A stretch of 64,000 nt of DNA, from contig NZ_FCOM02000001.1 of assembly GCF_001544695.2 (NCBI RefSeq), positions 310,001 through 374,000 of the forward strand, given 5' to 3'. The notes beneath the pieces were generated by a model. That model worked only from the letters and a program-made list of their open reading frames with translations. It was not told the origin of the DNA and did no database searches. Source of the DNA: Caballeronia arvi (GTDB lineage: Bacteria; Pseudomonadota; Gammaproteobacteria; Burkholderiales; Burkholderiaceae). The stretch's first letter is position 1, and the number at the start of each line of letters is the position of its first letter. Shown here piece by piece: positions 46,690-54,286 of this stretch. The position numbers and the translations under genes were made by a program.

Positions 46690-46739
46690 CGAAAAGCCCG
46701 CCGAAAAAAATTCATTTTCATCGAACTCGGGTTTTCGAT
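46690..46739. promoter_or_regulatory. inverted repeat, candidate RpiR operator
   Basis: TCGAAAAGCCCG (46690-46701) and CGGGTTTTCGA (46729-46739) are inverted arms with one extra base, around an A/T-rich centre that itself contains GAAAA...TTTTC. RpiR/MurR sites are often built on TGAAA/TTTCA halves. It lies 48 bases upstream of the RpiR start, in the gap to the divergent mechanosensitive channel gene. Confidence 0.5.
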
Positions 46740-46817
46740 AAGACGTGCAAGTCAGCAGATTCCGATGCACCGTTCATGCACAATACCGGGCGCACCGCCC
46801 TGCTCTCATCAACAAGT

Positions 46818-48083
46818 ATGAATTTCGACTTCCTTCCCGATCCGCTGCCGCAGCAACTCGCCGCTCATCCGTGGGCGCAACTGGTCGCGGGCTTCATCGC
46901 GCTCGCGCTGATCGCGCTGTTCGTGCAATGGGTGGTCGCGCGGATCGTGCTGGGCATCGCGCATCGTTTGCTCGTGCTCGCCGGACATGCGAAATGGGAT
47001 CGCGCATTCATCAAGCGCCGCGCTTATCACCGGCTCTGGTACGCGGTGCCCTTCGCGACAGTCGCGCTCGGCATCGGCGACGTGCCGCGCATCGGTCACT
47101 GGGCCACGTTCATCGAACGCGTCGCGCATGCCGGCGCATGGATCTGCGTGTTCTTCGCGGCCGGCAGCGCACTCTCCGCGTGGCAGGACGTCTATGCGGA
47201 AAGCAAGGAAGCGCAGACGCGCTCGATCAAGGGCTATATTCAGATCGGCAAGCTCGCGCTCGCGCTCGTGTGCGGCGTGCTGGTGCTCTCGATTCTCATC
47301 GACCGCTCGCCGCTCTGGATGCTCTCCGGGCTCGGGGCGCTCTCCGCCGTGCTGCTGCTCGTGTTCAAGGACACGTTGTTGTCGCTGGTGGCGAGCACGC
47401 AGTTGACATCGAACGACATGCTGCGCATCGGCGACTGGATCGAAATGCCGCAAGCCGCCGCCGATGGCTTCGTGAAGGACATCGCGCTGCATACGGTCAA
47501 GGTGCAGAACTGGGACAACACCGTGACGACCGTGCCGACCTACAAGCTCTTTTCGGAGAGCTATCGCAACTATCGGCATATGTTCGAATCGGGCGGTCGG
47601 CGCATCAAGCGCACCCTGCGGCTCGACGCGCAATGCGTGCGCTTTCTCACTGACGAAGAGACCGCGCGACTGAAACGCTTTCGCCTGCTGCACGATTATC
47701 TGGAGCAGAAGCAGACGGAAGTGGAACAGGCGAACCGCAATCTCGGCGAACTCGCGAACGAGCCTGCGAACCGGCGGCGGCTCACGAATATCGGCACGTT
47801 TCGCGCGTACGGGCTCGCGTATCTGCAGCGGCATCCGGAAATCCGTCAGGACATGGCGATGATGGTCCGCATGCTGGAGCCCGAATCGCAGGGCATTCCG
47901 GTCGAGGTCTACTGCTTCACCGCGACGACCGCGTGGACGCAATACGAACGCATTCAGGGCGACGTCTTCGATCATCTGCTGTCGATCCTTCCGGAGATGG
48001 GCCTGCGGCTTTATCAATCGCCTTCGGGTGCGGACATGACCGGCTTCGCGGGCCGTCTGCGCGGTGAAATGCCGATGCTCTGA
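46818..48083 (+). CDS. MscS-family mechanosensitive channel (YbdG-like)
   Basis: A 421-residue membrane channel related to E. coli YbdG (MscM), which opens on mild osmotic down-shock. Several N-terminal spans ('WAQLVAGFIALALIALFVQW', 'WYAVPFATVALGI') lead to the pore helix 'LSAVLLLVFKDTLLSLVAST' and the beta domain 'NDMLRIGDWIEMPQAAADGF', 'LHTVKVQNWDNTVTTVPTYK' and 'SGGRRIKRTLRLDAQCVRFL', which match the YbdG form closely. The C-terminal region is cytoplasmic. ATG 46818 and ATG 46776 are both in frame without a good ribosome site; the later one was chosen by family length. It is divergent from the RpiR regulator. Confidence 0.88.
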   Translation: MNFDFLPDPLPQQLAAHPWAQLVAGFIALALIALFVQWVVARIVLGIAHRLLVLAGHAKWDRAFIKRRAYHRLWYAVPFATVALGIGDVPRIGHWATFIERVAHAGAWICVFFAAGSALSAWQDVYAESKEAQTRSIKGYIQIGKLALALVCGVLVLSILIDRSPLWMLSGLGALSAVLLLVFKDTLLSLVASTQLTSNDMLRIGDWIEMPQAAADGFVKDIALHTVKVQNWDNTVTTVPTYKLFSESYRNYRHMFESGGRRIKRTLRLDAQCVRFLTDEETARLKRFRLLHDYLEQKQTEVEQANRNLGELANEPANRRRLTNIGTFRAYGLAYLQRHPEIRQDMAMMVRMLEPESQGIPVEVYCFTATTAWTQYERIQGDVFDHLLSILPEMGLRLYQSPSGADMTGFAGRLRGEMPML

Positions 48084-48272
48084 TTCACCTCGCCACAAGC
48101 GCGCCGCAAAGAATCAGGCAAGAATCCTCCAGTTTTGTGTATTCACGTTGACGCTTCCCGTCCGTACGATCTAACCATCGCCGATGCGCCCGTTTTCCGC
48201 AGCTTCATAGCCGCGGTGGCGTCGTTTTTTCTTGCGCATCGCCATTCAATCGTCATAAAAGGAAAACTCAAC

Positions 48273-49265
48273 GTGATCGATCGCGTCCATGCCATGCGTG
48301 TCTTCACGCGTGTCGTCGATACGAACAGTTTCACGCGTGCGGCCGAGTCGCTCGGCATGCCGCGCGCAAGTGTTTCGACGACCGTGCAACAACTCGAAGC
48401 GCTCGTCGGCGTGCAATTGCTCGCACGCACGACGCGGCGCCTGAATCTCACCGTCGATGGCGCCGCCTATTACGAACGCTGCGCGCAAATCCTCGCCGAC
48501 ATCGACGAACTCGAATCCGGTTTCGGCGCGGGCGAAGAGCGCCTGCGCGGACGGCTGCGCGTCGAAATGCCGGACACCGTCGCGACTTCCATCGTCGTGC
48601 CCGCGCTGCCGGAATTTCACGCGCGCTATCCGCAGATCGAGCTGTCGATCGGCATCGGCAACCGCAATGTCGATCTCGTCGGCGAAGGGGTCGACTGCAG
48701 CGTGCAGCTCGGTGAATTGCCCGACTCGGGGCTGATCGCGCGGCGGCTCGGCGTGCTCGAACAGGTGACGTGCGCGAGCCCTGCCTATCTCGACAAGCAC
48801 GGCACGCCGCAGAGGCTCGACGAGCTCGCGCAGCATGTCGCGGTGAATTGTCTGTCGGCGAAGAGCGGCCGCCCCGCCGATTTCGATTTCGATGTGGACG
48901 GCGAGCCCGTCACGATGAAGATGCGCGGTTTCGTGCAGGTCGCCGACGAGCATGCGTACCTGGCGTGCGGCATCGAAGGGCTCGGGCTGATTCAGCCGCT
49001 GCGTATCGCAGCGCAGTCTTATCTGCGCTCGGGACAATTGCTCGAAGTGCTGCCGCAGTGGAAATCGCCGCCGCTGAAGGTTTCGGTCGCGTTTCTGAAG
49101 AGCCGCCAGGCGACGCCGCGCGTCTCGGCGTTCGTCGACTGGCTCGCAGCACTGTTCGACCGCACGCAACAAATCGACGATACGCTCACGAGCCTGTATC
49201 GCTCGGCGCAGCGTCGCGGTTCCACGCGCCGCGATCGTCCAGAGGAAGCAACCGCCGACGCGTGA
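48273..49265 (+). CDS. LysR-family transcriptional regulator
   Basis: A 330-residue LysR regulator. HTH: 'IDRVHAMRVFTRVVDTNSFT', 'RAAESLGMPRASVSTTVQQL', 'EALVGVQLLARTTRRLNLTV'. This belongs to the CrgA-like subgroup; 'RLRVEMPDTVATSIVVPALP' and 'SIGIGNRNVDLVGEGVDCSV' and 'LGLIQPLRIAAQSYLRSGQL' mark the effector domain. The GTG at 48273 was chosen because AAGGAAAACTCAAC lies just before it and gives the normal length; the frame runs on upstream without support. It lies between the mechanosensitive channel and a convergent YciI gene, so its target is not indicated by position. C-terminal tail is rich in Arg and Thr. Confidence 0.87.
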   Translation: MIDRVHAMRVFTRVVDTNSFTRAAESLGMPRASVSTTVQQLEALVGVQLLARTTRRLNLTVDGAAYYERCAQILADIDELESGFGAGEERLRGRLRVEMPDTVATSIVVPALPEFHARYPQIELSIGIGNRNVDLVGEGVDCSVQLGELPDSGLIARRLGVLEQVTCASPAYLDKHGTPQRLDELAQHVAVNCLSAKSGRPADFDFDVDGEPVTMKMRGFVQVADEHAYLACGIEGLGLIQPLRIAAQSYLRSGQLLEVLPQWKSPPLKVSVAFLKSRQATPRVSAFVDWLAALFDRTQQIDDTLTSLYRSAQRRGSTRRDRPEEATADA

Positions 49266-49279
49266 TATTCGCGCTGTGG

Positions 49280-49576
49280 CTATCGCACGGGCGTGGCGGC
49301 GCTCGCGCCCACGACCGTGTTCCACTTGCGCACTTCCCAGCGCTCGACCAGCCCGTTCGTCACGTAAGGATCGTGCTTCGCGAAGTCTTCCGCCGCGGCG
49401 GGCGAATCGCTGTGGAACAGCAGCATCGCGCGGTCAGCGGGTGCGTCGAGCGCGCCGGCGAGCACGATCTCGCCCCGTTCGACAGCCGCCCACGCCAGGG
49501 CGAGATGCGCGTCGCGAAATTGCGCGCGGCGCTCCAGATAGTCTGAACGTAGCTCGTAAATCAACAGGTAGTGCAT
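49280..49576 (-). CDS. YciI-like protein
   Basis: A 98-residue protein of the YCII family, a small ferredoxin-like fold. 'MHYLLIYELRSDYLERRAQF', 'RDAHLALAWAAVERGEIVLA' and 'GALDAPADRAMLLFHSDSPA' are followed by 'FAKHDPYVTNGLVERWEVRK', where the conserved His-Asp pair (KHDPY) lies in the proposed active site. The family is linked to muconolactone isomerase-like and hydrolytic roles but its reactions are mostly unknown. It is convergent with the LysR gene (15-base gap) and divergent from the small Cys-rich protein. AAAAGGAGAAGGCG gives a strong ribosome site before the ATG. Confidence 0.87.
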   Translation of the reverse strand: MHYLLIYELRSDYLERRAQFRDAHLALAWAAVERGEIVLAGALDAPADRAMLLFHSDSPAAAEDFAKHDPYVTNGLVERWEVRKWNTVVGASAATPVR

Positions 49577-49727
49577 CGCCTTCTCCTTTTCGGTGCAACA
49601 GTGCCCGGCTTATCTGCCTAGTTTGTCCTAATTCCGAGACAGAAACCAAGAGTTCAATCGGAACCCTCTGATCGCCTTACGAAAGCTTATCGAACATCAT
49701 GTGCGGGTACTGGAAAAGGACTCTGCC

Positions 49728-49964
49728 ATGAACCGCGATCAACCTCCCTGCAACACGTGCACGAAGCACGATTGCCGCACGTGCGCATGGACGTCGCCCC
49801 TCGACGCATCGTACCGCACGCTGATTCGTTCCCACTCCATGATGTCGCTCGTCGCGCTCTCGGTGAACAGCAATGAAGCCGCGCCCGCCGAGCCGTCATG
49901 GCTCGGTATCGCCTGCAAGCGCATGCTCAAGTTTTTCTCCGAATTGAATCCGCGCGCACGCTGA
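49728..49964 (+). CDS. small cysteine-rich protein, function unknown
   Basis: A 78-residue protein with a clustered cysteine motif near the N-terminus: 'CNTCTKHDCRTCAW' (four Cys and one His within 12 residues), which could bind zinc or an iron-sulfur cluster. The rest is helical in character: 'RTLIRSHSMMSLVALSVNSN' and 'WLGIACKRMLKFFSELNPRA', with a fifth Cys. No signal peptide. AAAGGACTCTGCC gives a good ribosome site before the ATG; a GTG at 49701 would add nine residues. I do not recognise the family. It precedes the DUF937-OmpA gene by 130 bases but probably has its own promoter. Confidence 0.55.
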   Translation: MNRDQPPCNTCTKHDCRTCAWTSPLDASYRTLIRSHSMMSLVALSVNSNEAAPAEPSWLGIACKRMLKFFSELNPRAR

Positions 49965-50094
49965 AAGAGACGCACAGTCGCATCAGCGCACCATTTTCGT
50001 AAAGAAGTTTGCACAAATCTTTTTAGGATAGCTGTGCATATAGAATGCGCCGCACGCTTGCGTTGAGCGTCCATGTAGAAAGGAAAGACAGTCG

Positions 50095-51894
50095 ATGAGC
50101 ATCAATCTCGTCCAGGCGGTCAATTCCGCGATCTCTGAAAACATCGCGGAACAGCTGTCGCAACAGTTCGGCATACCCGGGCAAATCGTCCGGCAAGTCG
50201 CGGCACGCATCGCGCCCGGACTCGTGGCATCGCTGATGGACCGGGCGACGCTCGTACCCGGCGCGCAGTCGGTGTACTCCGTCATCATGCAGCCGGAGAC
50301 GAACGCCTATGTCGCCGACCAGCTCCCCAAGCTGATCGCGACCACCGGCGGACTCAAACAGCTCGAAACCAATGGCCATTTGCTCGCCGCGCTCGCAACG
50401 GGCCAGCGTGTCGATGCGCTGACCGACGCCGTCTCCGCCGAAACCGGCGTTCCCACGCAAGCCACCTCGGCGCTCGCAGGCATCGTCGCAGCGATACTGT
50501 TCGGCATCCTGAAGCGACACTTCCTGCTCGCACAGTGGGCCTTGCCACACGTGCCGAAGCTGTTGCGCGAGCAGATCGGCGAGATCAATTCGTCGATGTC
50601 GAACGCGGTCGCGACAGCGATCGGCGTCGGCAACACCGAAGGCTTCACCAGTTGCATCGCACCGCGTCTCGACACGGTCGCATCGAGCTTGGAGCAACGC
50701 GTCGATGGCGAGGTCGCGGTAGCGGCCGCCCCGGAGCCTGTCGCACCGGCCGCTGCGCAACCCGCGCCTGTCGCGAAGCCCGCACCGCCCCCTCCGCCTC
50801 CGCTGCGCGCACCGGTACGCAAGCCCGCGCCGAAGCGTTCGAACAAGTGGGTCTGGGTGTTGTTCGCGGTGTTGGCCCTGATTCTTGCGCTGGTCTACTA
50901 TCGCGGCTTCACGAAAAGCGACAGCGTCGATCTGAGCGCCGCTCCGGCCGCGCCGCAAGTCGCGGACGTGTCGGCGCCGGCCACGCAGCCCGTGGTCGAC
51001 GCACCGGTCGCCGCCTCCGCCATCGCGGATACGCCCATCGCAACGACAGCAACGGCAACATTGGCCGAGACAGCCCCCGCGCCAAAGGCCACGGCCGCCT
51101 CCTGGAAAGATGCGCAACTGCTGTTCAACGTCAACGCGGCGGGCGCTCCTTCCATCGACGCGACGGTCGGCACGGAAGCCGAGAAGAAGCACCTGCTCGA
51201 CGCATTGACGGCTAAATTCGGTAAGGCCTATACCGCGAACGTTGCAGTCGTTCCCGAAACGCGCCCGGCAACCTGGCTTTCGCGTCTGAATGATTTCTTC
51301 CCGCTGATGGCCGTGCCCGGCGCCGAAGTCAAGGTGAGCGGCTCGAAAGTCGAACTGAGCGGCGCGGCCGCGAACGCGAAGCTTGGCTGGGCGGATCGGT
51401 TGAAGAGCACGCTCGGCGGCATGTTCCAGGTCGCAGCGTTCGACGTGGATGGCGCGGTCGCCACCGCGACGCAATCCTTTCGCAGCGCGATGAAGAGCCT
51501 GCTCGCGACAGAGGCGCCCTGCTCCGGCAACAAGCTGTCGAGAGTGCTCGACCTCCAGGTCGTGAATTTCGCGCGTTCGAGTGCGCAGGTACCGGAAAGC
51601 GCATTCGCCACGCTCGGCGAGACGGCGCAGTTGCTCAAAAACTGCGCGGCCAAAGGTTCGATGGTGAATCTGGAAATCGCGGGCTATTCGGATGCGTTGG
51701 GCGCAGCACCGGCGAAGCTCGAAGTATCGAAGGAACGGGCTCAGGCTGTCCGTGGCTTCCTGGTGAAGAACGGCGTTCCGCCGCAATCGCTCACGGCGGC
51801 AGGTTACGGCGACGCCAATCCGGTCGCCGACAACGAAACCGCGAGCGGACGTTTCGCGAATCGCAGGATCGAGTTCGTCGTGAAGAAGGGCTGA
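50095..51894 (+). CDS. DUF937-OmpA fusion protein
   Basis: A 599-residue four-part protein. Residues 1-200 are a DUF937-like domain ('LVQAVNSAISENIAEQLSQQ', 'GIPGQIVRQVAARIAPGLVA', 'ALAGIVAAILFGILKRHFL'). A Pro/Ala-rich linker (220-250) leads to one membrane span (WVWVLFAVLALILALVYY, ~260-278). Then a second Ala/Thr-rich linker, two BON-like repeats (~340-470), and a C-terminal OmpA domain ('FARSSAQVPESAFATLGETA', 'VNLEIAGYSDALGAAPAKLE' and 'SGRFANRRIEFVV') for binding peptidoglycan. The OmpA domain would lie in the periplasm and DUF937 in the cytoplasm. The strong terminator just after shows a single-gene transcript. Its role is unknown; a link between cytoplasm and wall is inferred. Confidence 0.82.
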   Translation: MSINLVQAVNSAISENIAEQLSQQFGIPGQIVRQVAARIAPGLVASLMDRATLVPGAQSVYSVIMQPETNAYVADQLPKLIATTGGLKQLETNGHLLAALATGQRVDALTDAVSAETGVPTQATSALAGIVAAILFGILKRHFLLAQWALPHVPKLLREQIGEINSSMSNAVATAIGVGNTEGFTSCIAPRLDTVASSLEQRVDGEVAVAAAPEPVAPAAAQPAPVAKPAPPPPPPLRAPVRKPAPKRSNKWVWVLFAVLALILALVYYRGFTKSDSVDLSAAPAAPQVADVSAPATQPVVDAPVAASAIADTPIATTATATLAETAPAPKATAASWKDAQLLFNVNAAGAPSIDATVGTEAEKKHLLDALTAKFGKAYTANVAVVPETRPATWLSRLNDFFPLMAVPGAEVKVSGSKVELSGAAANAKLGWADRLKSTLGGMFQVAAFDVDGAVATATQSFRSAMKSLLATEAPCSGNKLSRVLDLQVVNFARSSAQVPESAFATLGETAQLLKNCAAKGSMVNLEIAGYSDALGAAPAKLEVSKERAQAVRGFLVKNGVPPQSLTAAGYGDANPVADNETASGRFANRRIEFVVKKG

Positions 51895-51923
51895 ACGCCG
51901 AACCGTCGCTCGTTATCTCTTGC

Positions 51924-51958
51924 AACGCCGTCGCGCCAAAACGCGACGGCGTTTTCGT
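51924..51958 (+). terminator. rho-independent terminator after the DUF937-OmpA gene
   Basis: AACGCCGTCGCG (51924-51935) and CGCGACGGCGTT (51942-51953) form a perfect 12-bp stem with a 6-base loop, followed by T-rich sequence (TTCGTTTGTTTTT). Confidence 0.9.
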
Positions 51959-51994
51959 TTGTTTTTCGTTTGCCCGCGCGCGCTTCAGCGTCGT

Positions 51995-52492
51995 TCAGCC
52001 GTCCGAGCCCGGCTTGGCGAAGTCGTTCTCGGCCCAGCGTTCCGCGCTGGCCTTGCTGAGCTTGAATGCGGGAGAGACGCGCACGTGGGCCAGTTGCGCG
52101 CCGTACGCATCGAAGGCCTTGAGATCGGCGTAGGGATCGTCCTCATCGGGAACGATCTCCAGCGTGACCGTCATCTCCTCGCCACGCACGTCGATGGTGA
52201 CGTTCTTGTGCAGCATCGCGTGACGCTGCTGCTCGTGTCGGCGCAACACCTCCGACGCCGTCTTGACGAGCGTTCGAAACGCGTTGGCATCGAGCGGTTT
52301 CGGATTCTTCTTGTCGCGGCCCATCGTCCACGGACCGACGAGCGCAGGCTCGGCCTCGCCCGTTTGAATCATCTCGACGGCCCAGCCGTCGTCGTCTTCG
52401 TTCTTGATCACGCGAGCGGTCCAGCCGTCGTCGCGCCAGAGGCGGTCCTCATGAATCGCGTCGTCGGTGGGGGTGAAATCTGAGTCGGTCAT
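51995..52492 (-). CDS. hypothetical acidic protein, 165 residues
   Basis: A soluble acidic protein starting MTDSDFTPTDDAIHEDRLWR. It continues 'DDGWTARVIKNEDDDGWAVE' and 'MIQTGEAEPALVGPWTMGRD', then a helix 'ANAFRTLVKTASEVLRRHEQ', a strand-rich part 'HKNVTIDVRGEEMTVTLEIV' and a C-terminal 'DDPYADLKAFDAYGAQLAHV'. There is no signal peptide, membrane span or recognised motif. It looks like a conserved protein of this bacterial group, but I cannot name the family. It stands alone, on the opposite strand to its neighbours. Codon use is normal, supporting a real gene. Confidence 0.65.
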   Translation of the reverse strand: MTDSDFTPTDDAIHEDRLWRDDGWTARVIKNEDDDGWAVEMIQTGEAEPALVGPWTMGRDKKNPKPLDANAFRTLVKTASEVLRRHEQQRHAMLHKNVTIDVRGEEMTVTLEIVPDEDDPYADLKAFDAYGAQLAHVRVSPAFKLSKASAERWAENDFAKPGSDG

Positions 52493-52700
52493 ATCGTTGC
52501 GGTGCGAGCAGCCATTGAAGCAATGCGACGAATTCTACCTTGGGAAGGCGCGGGGCATCGTTCGTGCTTAAGGGATAGGCCGAACGGCCAGTGTCATACC
52601 CAAATGCATGACGCCGTGCTAATTTGAAGGTACCGGGACCATCCGGAATCCATCTGCAACGCAGTCAAGAAGCCGTAAAACTCAGTCAAGGAGCATCCGC

Positions 52701-52955
52701 ATGCTTGCATTCATCGGTACTTTGATCGTCGGACTCGTCGTCGGTCTCATCGCACGCGCCATCAAGCCGGGCGACGACAGCATGGGCTGGATCATGACCA
52801 TCGTGCTCGGTATCGCTGGCTCACTGATCGCGGGCTACGTCGGTCGCGCGATGGGCTGGTATCAGCCCGGGCAACCGGCCGGGTGGATCGCTTCGGTCAT
52901 CGGCGCGATCATCCTGCTCGTCGTCTGGGGCATGATCCGCAAGCGCAGTTCGTAA
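52701..52955 (+). CDS. GlsB/YeaQ/YmgE-family stress-response membrane protein
   Basis: An 84-residue protein with three hydrophobic segments: 'MLAFIGTLIVGLVVGLIARA' (span 1), 'MGWIMTIVLGIAGSLIAGYV' (span 2) and 'WIASVIGAIILLVVWGMIRK' (span 3). 'GLVVGLIARAIKPGDDSMGW' is the signature of the transglycosylase-associated (GlsB/YeaQ/YmgE) family, small membrane proteins induced by envelope and general stress. AAGGAGCATCCGC precedes the ATG. A strong terminator follows, so it is a single-gene transcript. The 208 bp upstream hold no other feature that I can recognise. Confidence 0.9.
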   Translation: MLAFIGTLIVGLVVGLIARAIKPGDDSMGWIMTIVLGIAGSLIAGYVGRAMGWYQPGQPAGWIASVIGAIILLVVWGMIRKRSS

Positions 52956-52992
52956 CGCCGCGCCCGAACATTTCTCGTTTCGGGTTCAGGCA

Positions 52993-53027
52993 AGACGCCT
53001 CGTCGATTTCGGACGAGGCGTCTTTTT
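52993..53027 (+). terminator. rho-independent terminator after the GlsB-like gene
   Basis: AGACGCCTCGTC (52993-53004) and GACGAGGCGTCT (53012-53023) form a perfect 12-bp stem with a 7-base loop, followed by TTTT. Confidence 0.9.
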
Positions 53028-53063
53028 ATGTGGAGACGTTTTCGAAAGACGCGCTCGCAATAA

Positions 53064-53528
53064 TCACGGCAACGGCAAGCCGCCGTCGCGCTTCACTTCG
53101 CGCAAAGACAACATCGATTCGACTGCCGTGACGCCTGGCAAAGTCCGCAGCACGTCGCGCATGAAGACGCCGTATTCGTCGAGATCGCGCGCGACGATCT
53201 GAAGCAGATAATCCGCCGTGCCCGAGACGTTGTGACACGACACGATGCGCGCAATGCCCTGAATCTCACGTTCGAAGCGGTCCGACAGCGCGCGGTCGTG
53301 CACACTGAAGCGCACCTGCGCGAACGCGACGACGCCCAGTTCGAGCGCCTTCCGTGACAGCAACGCGCGATAGCCGTCGATGTAGCCATCGCTTTCGAGG
53401 CGCTTGAGCCTGCGCGCACACGGTGTCTCACTCAGTCCGACGCGTTCGGCGAGTTTCGCGACGGGCATACGGCCGTCCTGCTGGAGCGCGGCGAGCATCG
53501 CGCGATCGATACGGTCGAGTTCGGCCAT
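53064..53528 (-). CDS. Lrp/AsnC-family transcriptional regulator
   Basis: A 154-residue regulator. The HTH is 'ELDRIDRAMLAALQQDGRMP', 'VAKLAERVGLSETPCARRLK', 'RLESDGYIDGYRALLSRKAL'. The RAM effector domain follows with 'LGVVAFAQVRFSVHDR', 'IVSCHNVSGTADYLLQIVAR' and 'DLDEYGVFMRDVLRTLPGVT'. The start MAELDR has AAGGGGAAAACGTC upstream; an ATG six codons earlier overlaps that ribosome site. It is divergent from the LysE-type exporter gene 130 bases away, the usual arrangement in which the regulator senses an amino acid and controls its export. Confidence 0.92.
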   Translation of the reverse strand: MAELDRIDRAMLAALQQDGRMPVAKLAERVGLSETPCARRLKRLESDGYIDGYRALLSRKALELGVVAFAQVRFSVHDRALSDRFEREIQGIARIVSCHNVSGTADYLLQIVARDLDEYGVFMRDVLRTLPGVTAVESMLSLREVKRDGGLPLP

Positions 53529-53658
53529 GACGTTTTCCCCTTTCATCTCAACCGATTCTAGTGGAAAGCGTCAATTCAAACGATATACCCGCCGCAAAAG
53601 GCCATAAACCGCCTCATCCGAAGTGGCACGATGAAGCCTTCACAAACAGGAGTTCATC

Positions 53659-54285
53659 ATGGTTTCGGCGCATCTGCTCTGGGTTTTCATTGGCGCGCTC
53701 GCGGTGGTCTATGCGCTGCCGGGACCGGACATGGCGCTCGTGCTGCAGACGAGCGGCACGCGCGGTTTTCGGCATGGACTTGCGGTCGCCGCCGGACTCG
53801 CCACGGCGCGCGCGACGCACGTGACCCTCTCGGCGCTCGGCGTTGCCGCGCTCCTGCGCAGCGCGCCGTGGCTCTATGACGGCGTACGCATCGCGGGCGG
53901 CCTGTATCTGTCTTATGTCGCGATTCAGATTTTTCGTTCGCCTGCCTTCGGACTCGAAGCGACGCCCGGCCAGGCCGCCGCATCCACGCTGCGCTCCGCG
54001 TACGCAAAAGGCATTCTGAGCAGCATTCTCAATCCAAAGGCGCTGCTTTTCTGTTCCGTGCTGCTACCGCAGTTCGTGCGTCCGGAGGCGGGGCCGGTCT
54101 GGTCGCAGGTCGTGGAACTGGGCGTGGTGCTGGTCGTGGTCGGCGTCATGTTCGACCTCACGCTCGCGGCAGGCGCGGTGCGCATTTCCGGCTGGCTGCG
54201 CCGTCATCCCAAAGCGCAGACCGTTCAGCGCTGGACCTTCTCCGCCGCGCTGCTCGCGTTCGCCGCGCGGCTGTCGCTGGACTGA
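53659..54285 (+). CDS. LysE/RhtB-family amino acid exporter
   Basis: A 208-residue inner-membrane exporter with about six spans. 'HLLWVFIGALAVVYALPGPD' and 'MALVLQTSGTRGFRHGLAVA' give the LysE signature (PGPD then the G-x-x-x-G motif after span 1), followed by 'AAGLATARATHVTLSALGVA' and 'RIAGGLYLSYVAIQIFRSPA'. 'FAKGILSSILNPKALLFCSV'-type sequence ('AKGILSSILNPKALLFCSVL') is the conserved second half, with the NPK motif. It is divergent from the Lrp-type regulator and likely exports an amino acid under its control. The substrate cannot be read from the sequence. Confidence 0.9.
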   Translation: MVSAHLLWVFIGALAVVYALPGPDMALVLQTSGTRGFRHGLAVAAGLATARATHVTLSALGVAALLRSAPWLYDGVRIAGGLYLSYVAIQIFRSPAFGLEATPGQAAASTLRSAYAKGILSSILNPKALLFCSVLLPQFVRPEAGPVWSQVVELGVVLVVVGVMFDLTLAAGAVRISGWLRRHPKAQTVQRWTFSAALLAFAARLSLD

Positions 54286-54286
54286 T

